64,000 nt of DNA, taken from assembly GCF_030811715.1 (NCBI RefSeq), contig NZ_JAUSRH010000001.1, positions 434,001 through 498,000 of the forward strand, written 5' to 3'. Made by a program: the position numbers and the translations under genes. The stretch is from Sinomonas atrocyanea. GTDB lineage: Bacteria; Actinomycetota; Actinomycetes; Actinomycetales; Micrococcaceae. Under the pieces are notes generated by a model. The model did not search any database. It was given only the letters and a program-made list of their open reading frames with translations, and was not told where the DNA came from. This document shows, in pieces, positions 19,892 through 27,878 of this stretch. How positions within the stretch are numbered: position 1 is the first letter of the stretch; each line of letters starts with the position of its first letter.

Positions 19892-20752
19892 CTAGAAGAG
19901 GTCGCCGAAGCCGAGGGCGACGAGGTTGTCGTGGGAGGTGGTGAGGGCCTCGAACACCGTCCGGCCGTAGAGCAGGTCCTGCTCGACGAGGAGGTAGCGC
20001 GCGCCGGCGTCGATCGCGGCGGGCACGATCGCGGCGAAGTCGAGGTTTCCCTCGCCGACCTCGGCGAACTGGACCACGTCCTTGAAGCAGCTCTGGAAGG
20101 TGGCCGAGTCGCCGGACTCGTAGGCCGCGATGCCCTCCTCGGGCAGGGCGCCGATGCGGTAGTCCTTGAGGTGGACCATGGCGGTGCGGCCCGCGTACTT
20201 CGCGAGCGTGCGCACGGGGTCGAGGCCGCCGCGCTGGACCCAGTGGACGTCCACTTCGAGGCCGATGCTCGGCGCCTCCTCGGCGAGGATGTCCATCACG
20301 TAGCGGCCGCCCATCTTCGCGAAGTCCACGTGGTGGTTGTGGTAGTAGAGGGTGATGCCGTGGTCGGCGAGGGCCTGGGCGGCCTTCTCGACCCGGCGGG
20401 CGTAGTCGACCACGCGGTCCTCGCTGCGCAGCTCGGACATGGGGAGCATGCCGATGCGGAGCATGTCGGTGCCGAGGCGGCCGCAGTGGGAGGCTGCGCG
20501 CTCGACGTCGACGGCAAGCGGATACGGCGTGGCGCCGGCTTCGCCGTCAAGCTGGGCGGACAGGGCGGCGAACTCGATGCCCAGCTCGCCGCGGGAGCGC
20601 TCGAGTTCGGCGATGTTCGCCTCGTCCATGGGGATCTGGGAGACCTCGACGGCGCGGTAGCCGATCTCCGCGACCTTGCGGAGCGTCTCGAACGGCCCGG
20701 TGTCCGCGAAGCTCTCCCTGAGCATCATTGCCTGCACGCCGATCTTGGCCAT
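19892..20752 (-). CDS. Sugar phosphate isomerase/epimerase-like TIM barrel (second copy)
   Basis: The 286-residue protein begins MAKIGVQAMMLRESF. It has the metal-site motifs LYYHNHHVDF (near 155), LEVDVHWVQRGGLDP (near 180), MVHLKDYRIG (near 210) and LLVEQDLL (near 258). The VDVHWVQRGG form is common in proteins paired with Gfo/Idh dehydrogenases, including 3-keto-glycoside-cleaving and inosose-handling enzymes. GAGGAG lies before the ATG at 20752, so I prefer it to an upstream in-frame start. It is the first gene of a two-gene unit with its own operator. Confidence 0.78.
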   Translation of the reverse strand: MAKIGVQAMMLRESFADTGPFETLRKVAEIGYRAVEVSQIPMDEANIAELERSRGELGIEFAALSAQLDGEAGATPYPLAVDVERAASHCGRLGTDMLRIGMLPMSELRSEDRVVDYARRVEKAAQALADHGITLYYHNHHVDFAKMGGRYVMDILAEEAPSIGLEVDVHWVQRGGLDPVRTLAKYAGRTAMVHLKDYRIGALPEEGIAAYESGDSATFQSCFKDVVQFAEVGEGNLDFAAIVPAAIDAGARYLLVEQDLLYGRTVFEALTTSHDNLVALGFGDLF

Positions 20753-20812
20753 GGCTCTCCTCAATCGTTCCTCGCGGCCGCCATCCAGTGGCGGCCGTCA
20801 CAGAGTGCTCTC

Positions 20813-20861
20813 ACTCTAGGCAGGGGGAATGACTGATGGTAAACGTTTGCCAGAAGTTGCC
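20813..20861 (-). promoter_or_regulatory. TIM/Gfo promoter with three-part LacI operator
   Basis: GGTAAACGTTTGCC (20838-20851) is followed by TTGCC at 20857-20861. On the minus strand -35 TTACCA (20842-20837) and -10 TAGAGT (20818-20813) are 18 bp apart. Confidence 0.75.
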
Positions 20862-20866
20862 GCTTT

Positions 20867-21910
20867 TCAGACCCACGCGCCCGGCGGGTAGGAGCGCGCG
20901 TACACGTCCTTGATGAGCCGCAGGGACTCGGACGCCTCGCGCGCTCCGATCCAGAACCGCTCCCCCGCAGCGACCGAGCGGTAGAAGTCTGCGATGAGCA
21001 GCTGGTGGGACGCGCCCCAGTAGCTGCGCTCCCCCGGAAGGACGCCGGCCTCCTCGACCGTCTCGATGCGCCCATCGGCGTACCGGACGGTGAGGGTCCC
21101 GCGCAGGCTCAGCTCCGCGGACTCGGTCTGGATGTCCAGGGTCACGGGGGCGTTCAGGCCGTTCGCGTTCGTCGCGAAGAAGACGCTGCGCGGGCCGCCG
21201 GCATGCTCCAGCACCAGGTCCGCGGTGTCCTCAACCTCGATCACCCCGCCCAGCAGCCGGGCCGAGGCCCGGCCGTCGACCACCCTCGCGGGCCCGACGA
21301 GCCACTGGAGCAGGTCGAGCGTGTGGATCGCCTGGTTCATGAGAAGGCCGCCGCCGCTGCCGGCCCAGGTGCCGCGCCAGGGTCGGGCAGCGTAGTACTC
21401 GGCCGGCCGGTGCCACATGACCGTGGCCTGGGCGCCGAGCACGGCGCCCAGGGTGCCGCCGGCCAGGAGGTCGCGCATCGCGGTGACCGGCGCGTTGTAG
21501 CGGTTCTGGAAGCACACGCCGAGCTGGGTCCGCCCGGCCAGCCACGCGGCGTCGGCCGCCTCGATGAGGCGCTCCGCGTCTGCGAGGGTGTGCGCGAGCG
21601 GCTTCTCCGTCAGGACGTGCACGCCCGCGGCGAGCGCCTCGAGCGCCTCCGGGACGTGCTGGCTGTGGGGGGTGCAGACGTGGACGACGTCGGCGCCTCC
21701 TCCGGCGAGCAGCTCACCGACGCTCGCGTGGCCGGGCACGCCGTGGGCAGCGGAGGCGGCCTCGCGCCGCGCCGGGTCCGGGTCGACGACGCCGACGAGC
21801 CGCACCGCCCCGTGGGCTGCGAGCGCGCCGATCGCTGCGAGGTGCTGGGCCGAGATGTCGCCGCAGCCGATCACGGCGGCGCGGAGCACGGGCGGTTCCT
21901 CAGGCTGCAT
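20867..21910 (-). CDS. Gfo/Idh/MocA-family oxidoreductase (second copy)
   Basis: The 347-residue protein has AAVIGCGDISAQHLAAIG (Rossmann, 11-28), VLTEKPLAHT near 100 and SGGGLLMNQAIHTLDLLQWL near 180. It differs clearly from the other copy, so it is not a recent duplicate. It appears to be transcribed alone from a promoter carrying the same operator. TAGCGT lies 6 nt before the ATG, which would give a leaderless message, though GGAGGG just before the ATG could also act as a ribosome-binding site. Confidence 0.8.
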   Translation of the reverse strand: MQPEEPPVLRAAVIGCGDISAQHLAAIGALAAHGAVRLVGVVDPDPARREAASAAHGVPGHASVGELLAGGGADVVHVCTPHSQHVPEALEALAAGVHVLTEKPLAHTLADAERLIEAADAAWLAGRTQLGVCFQNRYNAPVTAMRDLLAGGTLGAVLGAQATVMWHRPAEYYAARPWRGTWAGSGGGLLMNQAIHTLDLLQWLVGPARVVDGRASARLLGGVIEVEDTADLVLEHAGGPRSVFFATNANGLNAPVTLDIQTESAELSLRGTLTVRYADGRIETVEEAGVLPGERSYWGASHQLLIADFYRSVAAGERFWIGAREASESLRLIKDVYARSYPPGAWV

Positions 21911-21916
21911 CCCTCC

Positions 21917-21964
21917 ACGCTAGTGAGCCGCCCGCGGAGCCGCAATCGGTTGCCACCATGTGCC
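21917..21964 (-). promoter_or_regulatory. Second Gfo/Idh promoter with three-part LacI operator
   Basis: CGCAATCGGTTGCC (21941-21954) is followed by GTGCC at 21960-21964, the weakest of the five copies. On the minus strand -35 TTGCGG (21945-21940) and -10 TAGCGT (21922-21917) are 17 bp apart. Confidence 0.65.
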
Positions 21965-21980
21965 AGCCCTCGGGTCGGTC

Positions 21981-22937
21981 CTAGCGGTGCGTCTCCCCGT
22001 CGCCCAGATCGAGGAGGGCGAGCTCGTCGCGGCGCGGGAGGCCCTCCCAGTCGCCGAGGTGCCCCACGGCGAAGGCCCCCAGCAGGCAGCCGCGGCGGAG
22101 CCGCCCCGCCACGTCCTCGCCGTCGAGCCTCGCCGAGAGGTAGCCGGCGGTGAATGCGTCCCCCGCCCCGACCGTGTCCACGGCCCTGACCGGGAACGCG
22201 GGGGCGTGGAGCGCGCCGTGGGGCGTGAACGCCTGCGCGCCGTCCGCGCCGAGCTTGGCCACCACCTCGCCCACGCCCGTGCCGAGGAGCTCCTCGGCGG
22301 CGGCCTCGAGCGTGGCGCCGTCGGGGGCGGCGAGCGCGAGCTCGGCCGGGGAGCCGATGACCACCTCGGCCCCCTCGATGAGCCAGGGCAGGACCTCGGC
22401 CGCCTCGTCGGTGCTCCACAGCTTCGAGCGGAAGTTGATGTCCACGGAGAACGGGACCGCGCGCCGGCGGCACCTCTCGGCCGCGTGGAGCACCGCGGCC
22501 CGGGCCACGTCCGAGAGCGCAGGGGTGATGCCGGTGAGGTGCAGCCACGCGAGGTCCCGGTCGAGGATGTGGTCCACGTCGTGCGGCGAGAGCCGGGCGC
22601 CGGCGGAGCCGCGCCGGTTGTAGAACACCCGCGAGACCTCGGGGGTGCGCGCCTCGAGGAACATGATGCCGGTGGGCCGGGAGTCGCGGCGCACGCGGGA
22701 GGCGTCGACGCGCTCGGCCGCGAGGCTGCGGAGGATGAACTCGCCCAGCTCGTCGTCGCCCAGCACGCCGCCCCACGAGGACTCGTGGCCCAGCCGGGCG
22801 AGGGCCACGGCGACGTTGAGCTCCGCCCCCGCGGCGTGCATCGTCAGGGGCCCGCCGATCGCGAGCGGACCGACCGACCTCAGCGAGACGAGGGCCTCCC
22901 CCAGGGTGACGACGGCACCGCGGCCGGACCCGCTCAC
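21981..22937 (-). CDS. kdgK: 2-keto-3-deoxygluconate kinase (PfkB family)
   Basis: The 318-residue PfkB sugar kinase has GEALVSLR near the start, an AAGAELNVAVALARLG substrate block near 35-50, YNRRGSAGARLSPHD near 108-122 and the anion-hole/catalytic VDTVGAGDAFTAGYL near 237-251. It phosphorylates KDG made by ManD (or 2-keto-3-deoxygalactonate from DgoD). The GTG at 22937 overlaps the stop of an 18-codon ORF by four bases. No LacI operator is seen upstream. Confidence 0.85.
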   Translation of the reverse strand: MSGSGRGAVVTLGEALVSLRSVGPLAIGGPLTMHAAGAELNVAVALARLGHESSWGGVLGDDELGEFILRSLAAERVDASRVRRDSRPTGIMFLEARTPEVSRVFYNRRGSAGARLSPHDVDHILDRDLAWLHLTGITPALSDVARAAVLHAAERCRRRAVPFSVDINFRSKLWSTDEAAEVLPWLIEGAEVVIGSPAELALAAPDGATLEAAAEELLGTGVGEVVAKLGADGAQAFTPHGALHAPAFPVRAVDTVGAGDAFTAGYLSARLDGEDVAGRLRRGCLLGAFAVGHLGDWEGLPRRDELALLDLGDGETHR

Positions 22938-22990
22938 GCGGCGCCTCCGGGGACGTCCGGCGCGAGGGTGGGGCTGTCGAGAGCGCTCAT
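22934..22990 (-). CDS. 18-codon ORF coupled to kdgK
   Basis: An ATG at 22990 is preceded by a strong ribosome-binding site (GGAAAGGAAGG) and opens an ORF encoding MSALDSPTLAPDVPGGAA. Its TGA overlaps the kdgK GTG (GTGA). It starts 25 bp after the dgoD stop. It may be a leader that couples kdgK translation, or kdgK may truly start here with a frameshift (real or a sequencing error). It has no recognisable domain. Confidence 0.45.
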   Translation of the reverse strand: MSALDSPTLAPDVPGGAA

Positions 22991-23015
22991 GCCTTCCTTT
23001 CCTTCCCGGGCCCGG

Positions 23016-24161
23016 TCACCATTCCGCGAACGATCCGTCCGCGTGCCGCCACACCGGCCCGCGCCACGCGTGGCCGAGCCTGTCGGCGTCGCGGACCGCC
23101 GCCTCGTCGACCTCGATGCCGAGGCCCGGGCCGGTGAGCCGCTCGATGCAGCCGTCCACGAACGCCAAGGGCCCGGTGTCCACCACATAGTCCAACACCT
23201 CGGCGCCCCGGTTGTAGTGGATGCCGATGCTCTGCTCCTGGATCAGATAGTTCGGGGTCGAGAAGCCCACCTGCAGGCACGCCGCGAGCGCGATCGGGCC
23301 GAGGGGGCAGTGCGGGGCAAGCTGGACGTCGAAGGTCTCGGCGAGCGCGGCGATCTTGCGCACCTCGGTGATGCCGCCCGCGTGGCTCAGGTCCGGCTGG
23401 GCGACGGCGATGCCGGCCTGCAGCACGGGGAGGAACTCCTGGCGGGAGTAGAGCCGCTCGCCCGTGGCGATCGGGATCGTCGTCGACTCGACCATCCGCC
23501 CGATCAGGTGGGAGTTCTCCGGCACCACCGGCTCCTCGAGGAAGAACGGGTGCAGGTCACCCAGGAGCGAGGCGGCGCGGCGCGCCGTCGCGAGGGTGAA
23601 CCGGCCGTGGAAGTCCACCGCGACGTCGCGGTCCGGGCCGAGGACCTCGCGGGCGGCGGCGACGCGGCGCACGACGCCGTCGAGCTCGCCGACGCTGCCG
23701 TTCGCGGACATGCGCCCGGACGCGTTCATCTTCACGGCGGTGAGCCCTGCCTCGACCTGCGCGGCGATCGCCTCGGCCACCTCATTCGGCTCGTCCCCGC
23801 CGACCCACCCGTAGACGCGGACCCGGTCCCGCACCGGGCCGCCGAGCAGCTGGTGGACGGGGGCGCCGAAGTGCTTTCCGGCAATGTCCCAGAGCGCCTG
23901 GTCCAGGCCTGCCACGGCGCTGGCGAGGATCGGACCGCCGCGATAGAAGGAGCCCTTCGTGAGCACCTGCCAGTGGTCCTCGATCCGCAGCGGGTCCTGC
24001 CCGAGCAGGAGCTCCGAGAGCTGGTCCACGGCAGTGCGGACTGTCTCTGACCGGCCCTCGCAGGTCGCCTCGCCCCAGCCCACGATCCCGGTGTCGGTCT
24101 CGATCCGGACGAACAGCCAGCGCGGCGGCACGAGGAATGTCTCAATGCGGGCGATCTCCAT
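23016..24161 (-). CDS. dgoD: D-galactonate dehydratase (enolase superfamily)
   Basis: The 381-residue enzyme aligns by motif with the galactonate dehydratase group. Asp183 and His185 lie in VAVDFHGRF, Glu209 in FFLEEP, Glu235 in ATGERL and His284 in [10 protein letters not shown]. The opening [20 protein letters not shown] is also typical. It makes 2-keto-3-deoxygalactonate from galactonate. It starts only 18 bp from the divergent nadE, so their promoters must overlap. It is cotranscribed with kdgK, but dgoA and dgoK are absent here. Confidence 0.85.
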   Translation of the reverse strand: MEIARIETFLVPPRWLFVRIETDTGIVGWGEATCEGRSETVRTAVDQLSELLLGQDPLRIEDHWQVLTKGSFYRGGPILASAVAGLDQALWDIAGKHFGAPVHQLLGGPVRDRVRVYGWVGGDEPNEVAEAIAAQVEAGLTAVKMNASGRMSANGSVGELDGVVRRVAAAREVLGPDRDVAVDFHGRFTLATARRAASLLGDLHPFFLEEPVVPENSHLIGRMVESTTIPIATGERLYSRQEFLPVLQAGIAVAQPDLSHAGGITEVRKIAALAETFDVQLAPHCPLGPIALAACLQVGFSTPNYLIQEQSIGIHYNRGAEVLDYVVDTGPLAFVDGCIERLTGPGLGIEVDEAAVRDADRLGHAWRGPVWRHADGSFAEW

Positions 24162-24167
24162 GGCAAG

Positions 24168-24173
24168 TACGCT
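24168..24173 (+). promoter_or_regulatory. -10 element of leaderless nadE promoter
   Basis: TACGCT is followed by 6 nt and the nadE ATG; no Shine-Dalgarno sequence fits in the 18-bp gap to dgoD. Confidence 0.5.
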
Positions 24174-24179
24174 AGCCCC

Positions 24180-25025
24180 ATGCGCGAACTCCAGGCGAAG
24201 ATCATCGAGGAGATGGGCGTCAAGCCCGAGATCGACCCCGCGGCGGAGGTCGAGGCGCGAGTCGCCTTCCTCAAGGACTATCTGCGGGCGACCGGTTCCA
24301 AGGGCTTCGTGCTCGGCATCAGCGGGGGCCTCGACTCCTCGCTCGCGGGCCGGTTGGCCCAGCTGGCCGTCGAGTCGCTCGCGGACGAGGGCATCGAGGC
24401 GGACTTCGTGGCCGTGCGCCTGCCCCATGGTGTCCAGCACGACGAGGAGGACGCGCAGGCCGCCCTCGACTTCATCCGCCCCAAGTCCCAGCGGACCTTC
24501 AACATCAAGGCCGCTGTGGAGGGGTTCGAGTCCGAGTACGAGCGTTCCGGCCCGGACCAGCTGAGCGACTTCGTCCGCGGCAACACCAAGGCACGTGCCC
24601 GCATGATCGCCCAGTACATGATCGCCGGCGAGCGCCATCTCCTGGTCATCGGCACCGACCACGGCGCCGAGTCGGTGACGGGATTCTTCACCAAGTACGG
24701 CGACGGCGGCGCAGACATCCTCCCGCTCTTCGGGCTCGACAAGCGCCAGAACCGCGCCCTGCTGCAGCATCTCGGCGCCCCCGAGCAGGTGTGGCAGAAG
24801 ATCCCTACCGCCGACCTGCTCGACCTGCAGCCTGGCCGCACCGACGAGCACGAGCTGGGGATCACCTACGAGGACATCGACAACTACCTCGAGGGGCACG
24901 AGGTCTCCGACGAGGTCGCCGAGTCCATCGAGCGCCGGTACCTCATGACGCGACACAAGCGCGCCACCCCGGTGACGCTGTTCGATTCGTGGTGGCGCGA
25001 AGGGGCCACGAGCTGGTCGAAGTAG
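24180..25025 (+). CDS. nadE: NH3-dependent NAD synthetase
   Basis: The 281-residue cytosolic enzyme amidates deamido-NAD to NAD using ammonia and ATP. The PP-loop SGGLDSS is at 48-54; [32 protein letters not shown] and [21 protein letters not shown] follow in the family order, as does FDSWWR at the end. There is no glutaminase domain, so it is the short bacterial type. It appears leaderless and is divergent from dgoD. Confidence 0.95.
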   Translation: MRELQAKIIEEMGVKPEIDPAAEVEARVAFLKDYLRATGSKGFVLGISGGLDSSLAGRLAQLAVESLADEGIEADFVAVRLPHGVQHDEEDAQAALDFIRPKSQRTFNIKAAVEGFESEYERSGPDQLSDFVRGNTKARARMIAQYMIAGERHLLVIGTDHGAESVTGFFTKYGDGGADILPLFGLDKRQNRALLQHLGAPEQVWQKIPTADLLDLQPGRTDEHELGITYEDIDNYLEGHEVSDEVAESIERRYLMTRHKRATPVTLFDSWWREGATSWSK

Positions 25026-25087
25026 CGCGTCGACCGTCAGATGGCAGCGAGTCGGCTGCCCACGGTGCCGACTCGCTGTGCGGTTGA

Positions 25088-25093
25088 TAGCGT
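25088..25093 (+). promoter_or_regulatory. -10 element of leaderless xth promoter
   Basis: TAGCGT lies 7 nt before the GTG start of the exonuclease gene; no ribosome-binding site is visible. Confidence 0.45.
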
Positions 25094-25100
25094 GGGCGGC

Positions 25101-25913
25101 GTGAAGCTTGCTACCTGGAACGTCAACTCCCTCCGTGCCCGCGCCGACCGCGTCGAGAACTGGCTCCTGCGCAGCGGCGTCGACGTGCTCGCGATCCAGG
25201 AGACCAAGTGCAAGGACGAGAACTTCCCCTGGGAGCTCTTCGAGCGCAACGGGTACGAGGTCGCGCACTTCGGGGTGAGCCAGTGGAACGGCGTGGCGAT
25301 CGCCTCCCGGGTGGGGCTCGCCGACGTCGAGCGGACGTTCCCTGATCAGCCCTCGTTCGGGAAGAACGGCGAGAACGCAGCCCAGGAGGCGCGGGCCATC
25401 GCGGCCACGTGCGGCGGGGTGCGGGTCTGGAGCCTCTACATCCCCAACGGCCGTGCCCTCGACGATGAGCACATGCCGTACAAGCTCGAGTGGCTCAAAG
25501 TGCTCAATGGCCACGCCGCCGAGTGGCTCGCGCAGGACCCCGGGGCACAGATCGCCCTCGTCGGAGACTGGAACATCGCCCCCAAGGACGAGGATGTGTG
25601 GGACATCGACCTGTTCCGCACGCAGGGGTTCACGCACGTCAGCGAGCCCGAGCGGGAGGCCTTCCGGGCGTTCGAGACTTCGGGGTACACCGACGTGGTG
25701 CGCCCGTTCACTCCCGGCCCCGGGGTGTACACGTACTGGGACTACACCCAGCTGCGCTTCCCGCGGAAGGAGGGCATGCGGATCGACTTCGTCCTCGGCT
25801 CGCCGGCCTTCGCCTCCAGGGTCACGGGCGCCATGATCGACCGCGAGGAGCGCAAGGGGAAGGGCGCCTCCGACCACGCGCCCGTCGTCGTAGACGTGGC
25901 GGACCCCTCATGA
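25101..25913 (+). CDS. xth: Exodeoxyribonuclease III / AP endonuclease
   Basis: The 270-residue endonuclease/exonuclease/phosphatase-fold protein begins VKLATWNVNSLRARADRV. It contains QETKC (metal Glu), LVGDWNIAPKDEDVWD and the C-terminal GASDHAPVVVD. It cuts at abasic sites and trims 3' ends in base-excision repair. The GTG at 25101 is used because the fold begins at once and TAGCGT sits 7 nt upstream. An upstream ATG at 25041 would add 20 unconserved-looking residues. Confidence 0.92.
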   Translation: MKLATWNVNSLRARADRVENWLLRSGVDVLAIQETKCKDENFPWELFERNGYEVAHFGVSQWNGVAIASRVGLADVERTFPDQPSFGKNGENAAQEARAIAATCGGVRVWSLYIPNGRALDDEHMPYKLEWLKVLNGHAAEWLAQDPGAQIALVGDWNIAPKDEDVWDIDLFRTQGFTHVSEPEREAFRAFETSGYTDVVRPFTPGPGVYTYWDYTQLRFPRKEGMRIDFVLGSPAFASRVTGAMIDREERKGKGASDHAPVVVDVADPS

Positions 25914-25953
25914 CCTCGCCGTCTGCGGCCGCCCGCGCCAGGAGCGGGACGGG

Positions 25954-26787
25954 ATGAGCGCGCGGCGCGTCCGTGCGGGACGTCCGCTCGCCTCCCAGCT
26001 GCGCGTGTACGAGCCCCTCTCCTCCTTCACTGCCGAGGAGCAGGAGAGGATCCGGCGCGGGCTCTCGGAGCAGGGGCGGAACGAGCTCGACCGGGCCGAG
26101 GCCGAGGACGCGCTGCGCCGCATCGCCCGCCATTCGGGCGACCCCTTCCCCGACGGACGCGCCGAGTTCACCCGGAGCATCACAGCGGACGGCAAGACGG
26201 TCTACTGCCCGTCCCAGCTCGTCCTCCGCTCCGGGCTTGCCGCCGAGTCGGTACTCACGACGGCGCCCGCTCCCCTCGCGTCCGTCCTCCTTCCGGAGGC
26301 GGCACGGGCGCGGCACCAGGAGCGGGTGGACCGGCTCGCCGAAGAGTCCGGGACGCCGCGGATCAACACGCGCGAGTCGCTCTGGGGCATCCCCTTCAGC
26401 TGGTTCGTGCTGTTCCATGAGGGTGATCCGACGGACGTCGTCGAGGAGGACGACCATGTGGCGACGGTCCGCATCACCGCCACCTGGGCCAAGGCGATCA
26501 GTCGCGCCCGGTTCGCGGTGGCCAATCTCGCCCTCGCCGCGCCCGAGATGAATCTGCTCGATGAGCTGACGACCCTCACGGAGTGGCTCGAGGAGTTCAG
26601 CCCCGATTCAATGGTCGAGCTCGACTACGGCAGCGTGGCGGACAGGGTCTTCCCCGACGATTCTCCGACCGATGTGCTCCTCGGCATCGAGTGCCTCGCC
26701 GAGGGCGACATGACGGGCGCCGCTGCCGCCTACCGGCGCCTCGCCTCCCGGTGGATCCCGATCCGCCAGCTGGCCCGTGCGTCTTGA
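25954..26787 (+). CDS. Uncharacterised protein, 277 residues
   Basis: I do not recognise a catalytic motif. The protein is soluble, acidic and rich in Glu, Ala and Arg. It starts PLASQLRVYEPLSSFTAEEQ and has a tryptophan-containing middle (SLWGIPFSWFVLFHEGD). The C-terminal third looks tetratricopeptide-like, ending in GDMTGAAAAYRRLASRW. It lies 40 bp after xth on the same strand and may be cotranscribed. Similar genes near xth are, from memory, common in Micrococcaceae; that is not proof of function. Confidence 0.65.
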   Translation: MSARRVRAGRPLASQLRVYEPLSSFTAEEQERIRRGLSEQGRNELDRAEAEDALRRIARHSGDPFPDGRAEFTRSITADGKTVYCPSQLVLRSGLAAESVLTTAPAPLASVLLPEAARARHQERVDRLAEESGTPRINTRESLWGIPFSWFVLFHEGDPTDVVEEDDHVATVRITATWAKAISRARFAVANLALAAPEMNLLDELTTLTEWLEEFSPDSMVELDYGSVADRVFPDDSPTDVLLGIECLAEGDMTGAAAAYRRLASRWIPIRQLARAS

Positions 26788-26797
26788 GGCCAGCCGG

Positions 26798-26814
26798 AGG
26801 ACCGGTGCGGTCCT
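26798..26814. terminator. Short convergent hairpin
   Basis: AGGACCG, a 3-nt loop and CGGTCCT form a 7-bp stem between two converging genes; no T run. Confidence 0.4.
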
Positions 26815-26817
26815 GCG

Positions 26818-27402
26818 TCAGCTCCCGCTGGCGTCGCTGACGTTCTGACGGGCTTCCTGGACGCGGCCCTGCACGGCATCGCCCTGGGTCTGCGCCTCGT
26901 CCTTCATGTTCTGGGCTCCGGAGGAAGCGGTGTCCTTCACCGAGGCGACGGCTTCCTGGGCCGGCTCCTTGAGGTGGTCGGCCACCTGACGGGCAGCGCC
27001 GGCGACCTCCTGCGTGAGAGGCTGCGCCTTGTCCTTGAGGGTGTCGGCCAGCTCCTGCTCCTTCTCGCTCGGCGGAATGAGCGAAGAGACGAGCAGGCCC
27101 GCGCCGAAGGCGATCAGGCCCGCGGCTAGAGGGTTCCCGCGGGTCTTGCGGACCACGCCCTGCTGCGCGTGCCCCATGGTGTCGCCCGCGCCGTGGACGG
27201 TGTCCCTGGCCGAGCCCCGTGCGTCCTCGGCAGTTCCCATGACCTTGTCCTTCATGTCCGACATCGCCCCCTTGATCTTCTCCGTCTGGCGGTGCGCTAT
27301 GTGGGACGGGGTGACCTTGTCGGCCACCGCGTCCACGTCATAGCCCAGGCGCGCCCGCGTCTGCTCGATGTTCTCCCTGACTTCTTCGGGGTTCTGGCTC
27401 AT
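26818..27402 (-). CDS. DUF3618 membrane-associated protein
   Basis: The 194-residue protein starts with the DUF3618 signature EEVRENIEQTRARLGYDVDA (residues 6-25). It has one central hydrophobic segment (NPLAAGLIAFGAGLLVSSLI, about 88-107) flanked by long Ala/Lys/Glu/Gln amphipathic helices, giving a LEA-like look. The role is unknown; such proteins are linked to the actinobacterial envelope and stress. The ATG overlaps the upstream stop (ATGA) and has GAGGAG before it. Confidence 0.8.
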   Translation of the reverse strand: MSQNPEEVRENIEQTRARLGYDVDAVADKVTPSHIAHRQTEKIKGAMSDMKDKVMGTAEDARGSARDTVHGAGDTMGHAQQGVVRKTRGNPLAAGLIAFGAGLLVSSLIPPSEKEQELADTLKDKAQPLTQEVAGAARQVADHLKEPAQEAVASVKDTASSGAQNMKDEAQTQGDAVQGRVQEARQNVSDASGS

Positions 27403-27878
27403 CGTGGCTCCTCACTCGGCTTGAGCGACTCAGGAATCTTCTTGACGGTCTCCGCGGTGCGCGGAAGGCCCTTGGCTGCCTGCAGCTCCTTCTTGGCCCG
27501 GACCGCCAGGATGGCGGCCACGATGCCCCAGAGGACTGCGACGATCACGGCCGACCAGCCCAGGCCCACGAGGTAGTACCCGAGGGCCCACCAGAGGGCG
27601 AGGGAGAGGAAGAGCAGGACGAAGTGGCCGGCGATTCCGGCGCCGCCGTACATCCCTGCACCCTTGCCCGCGCGGGTCGCGGTCTCCCGCGCCTCGGCCT
27701 TGGCCAGCTCGAGCTCCTGGCGCACCAGGGTCGAGAGGTCGCTCGCGACGTCCTTGACGAGATTGCCCAGCGAGTTCGTCGCGGCCTTCTCCTCGGCCGG
27801 CGGTGTTGCACCGGGTCCGGGGGCGTAGCCGGGACCGCCGGCGGCCCCGGAGGATTCGTACCCGGGACTGTGGCTCAC
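27399..27878 (-). CDS. Phage-holin-like (superfamily III) membrane protein
   Basis: In 159 residues there is a Pro/Gly-rich head, an amphipathic helix SDLSTLVRQELELAKAEA (near 47-64), two hydrophobic spans (about 80-100 and 105-128) and a basic tail. This matches the actinobacterial holin-superfamily-III membrane proteins that are not phage genes. Its GTG overlaps the preceding stop by four bases. With its neighbours it forms a three-gene unit, probably acting at the cell envelope. Confidence 0.75.
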   Translation of the reverse strand: MSHSPGYESSGAAGGPGYAPGPGATPPAEEKAATNSLGNLVKDVASDLSTLVRQELELAKAEARETATRAGKGAGMYGGAGIAGHFVLLFLSLALWWALGYYLVGLGWSAVIVAVLWGIVAAILAVRAKKELQAAKGLPRTAETVKKIPESLKPSEEPR

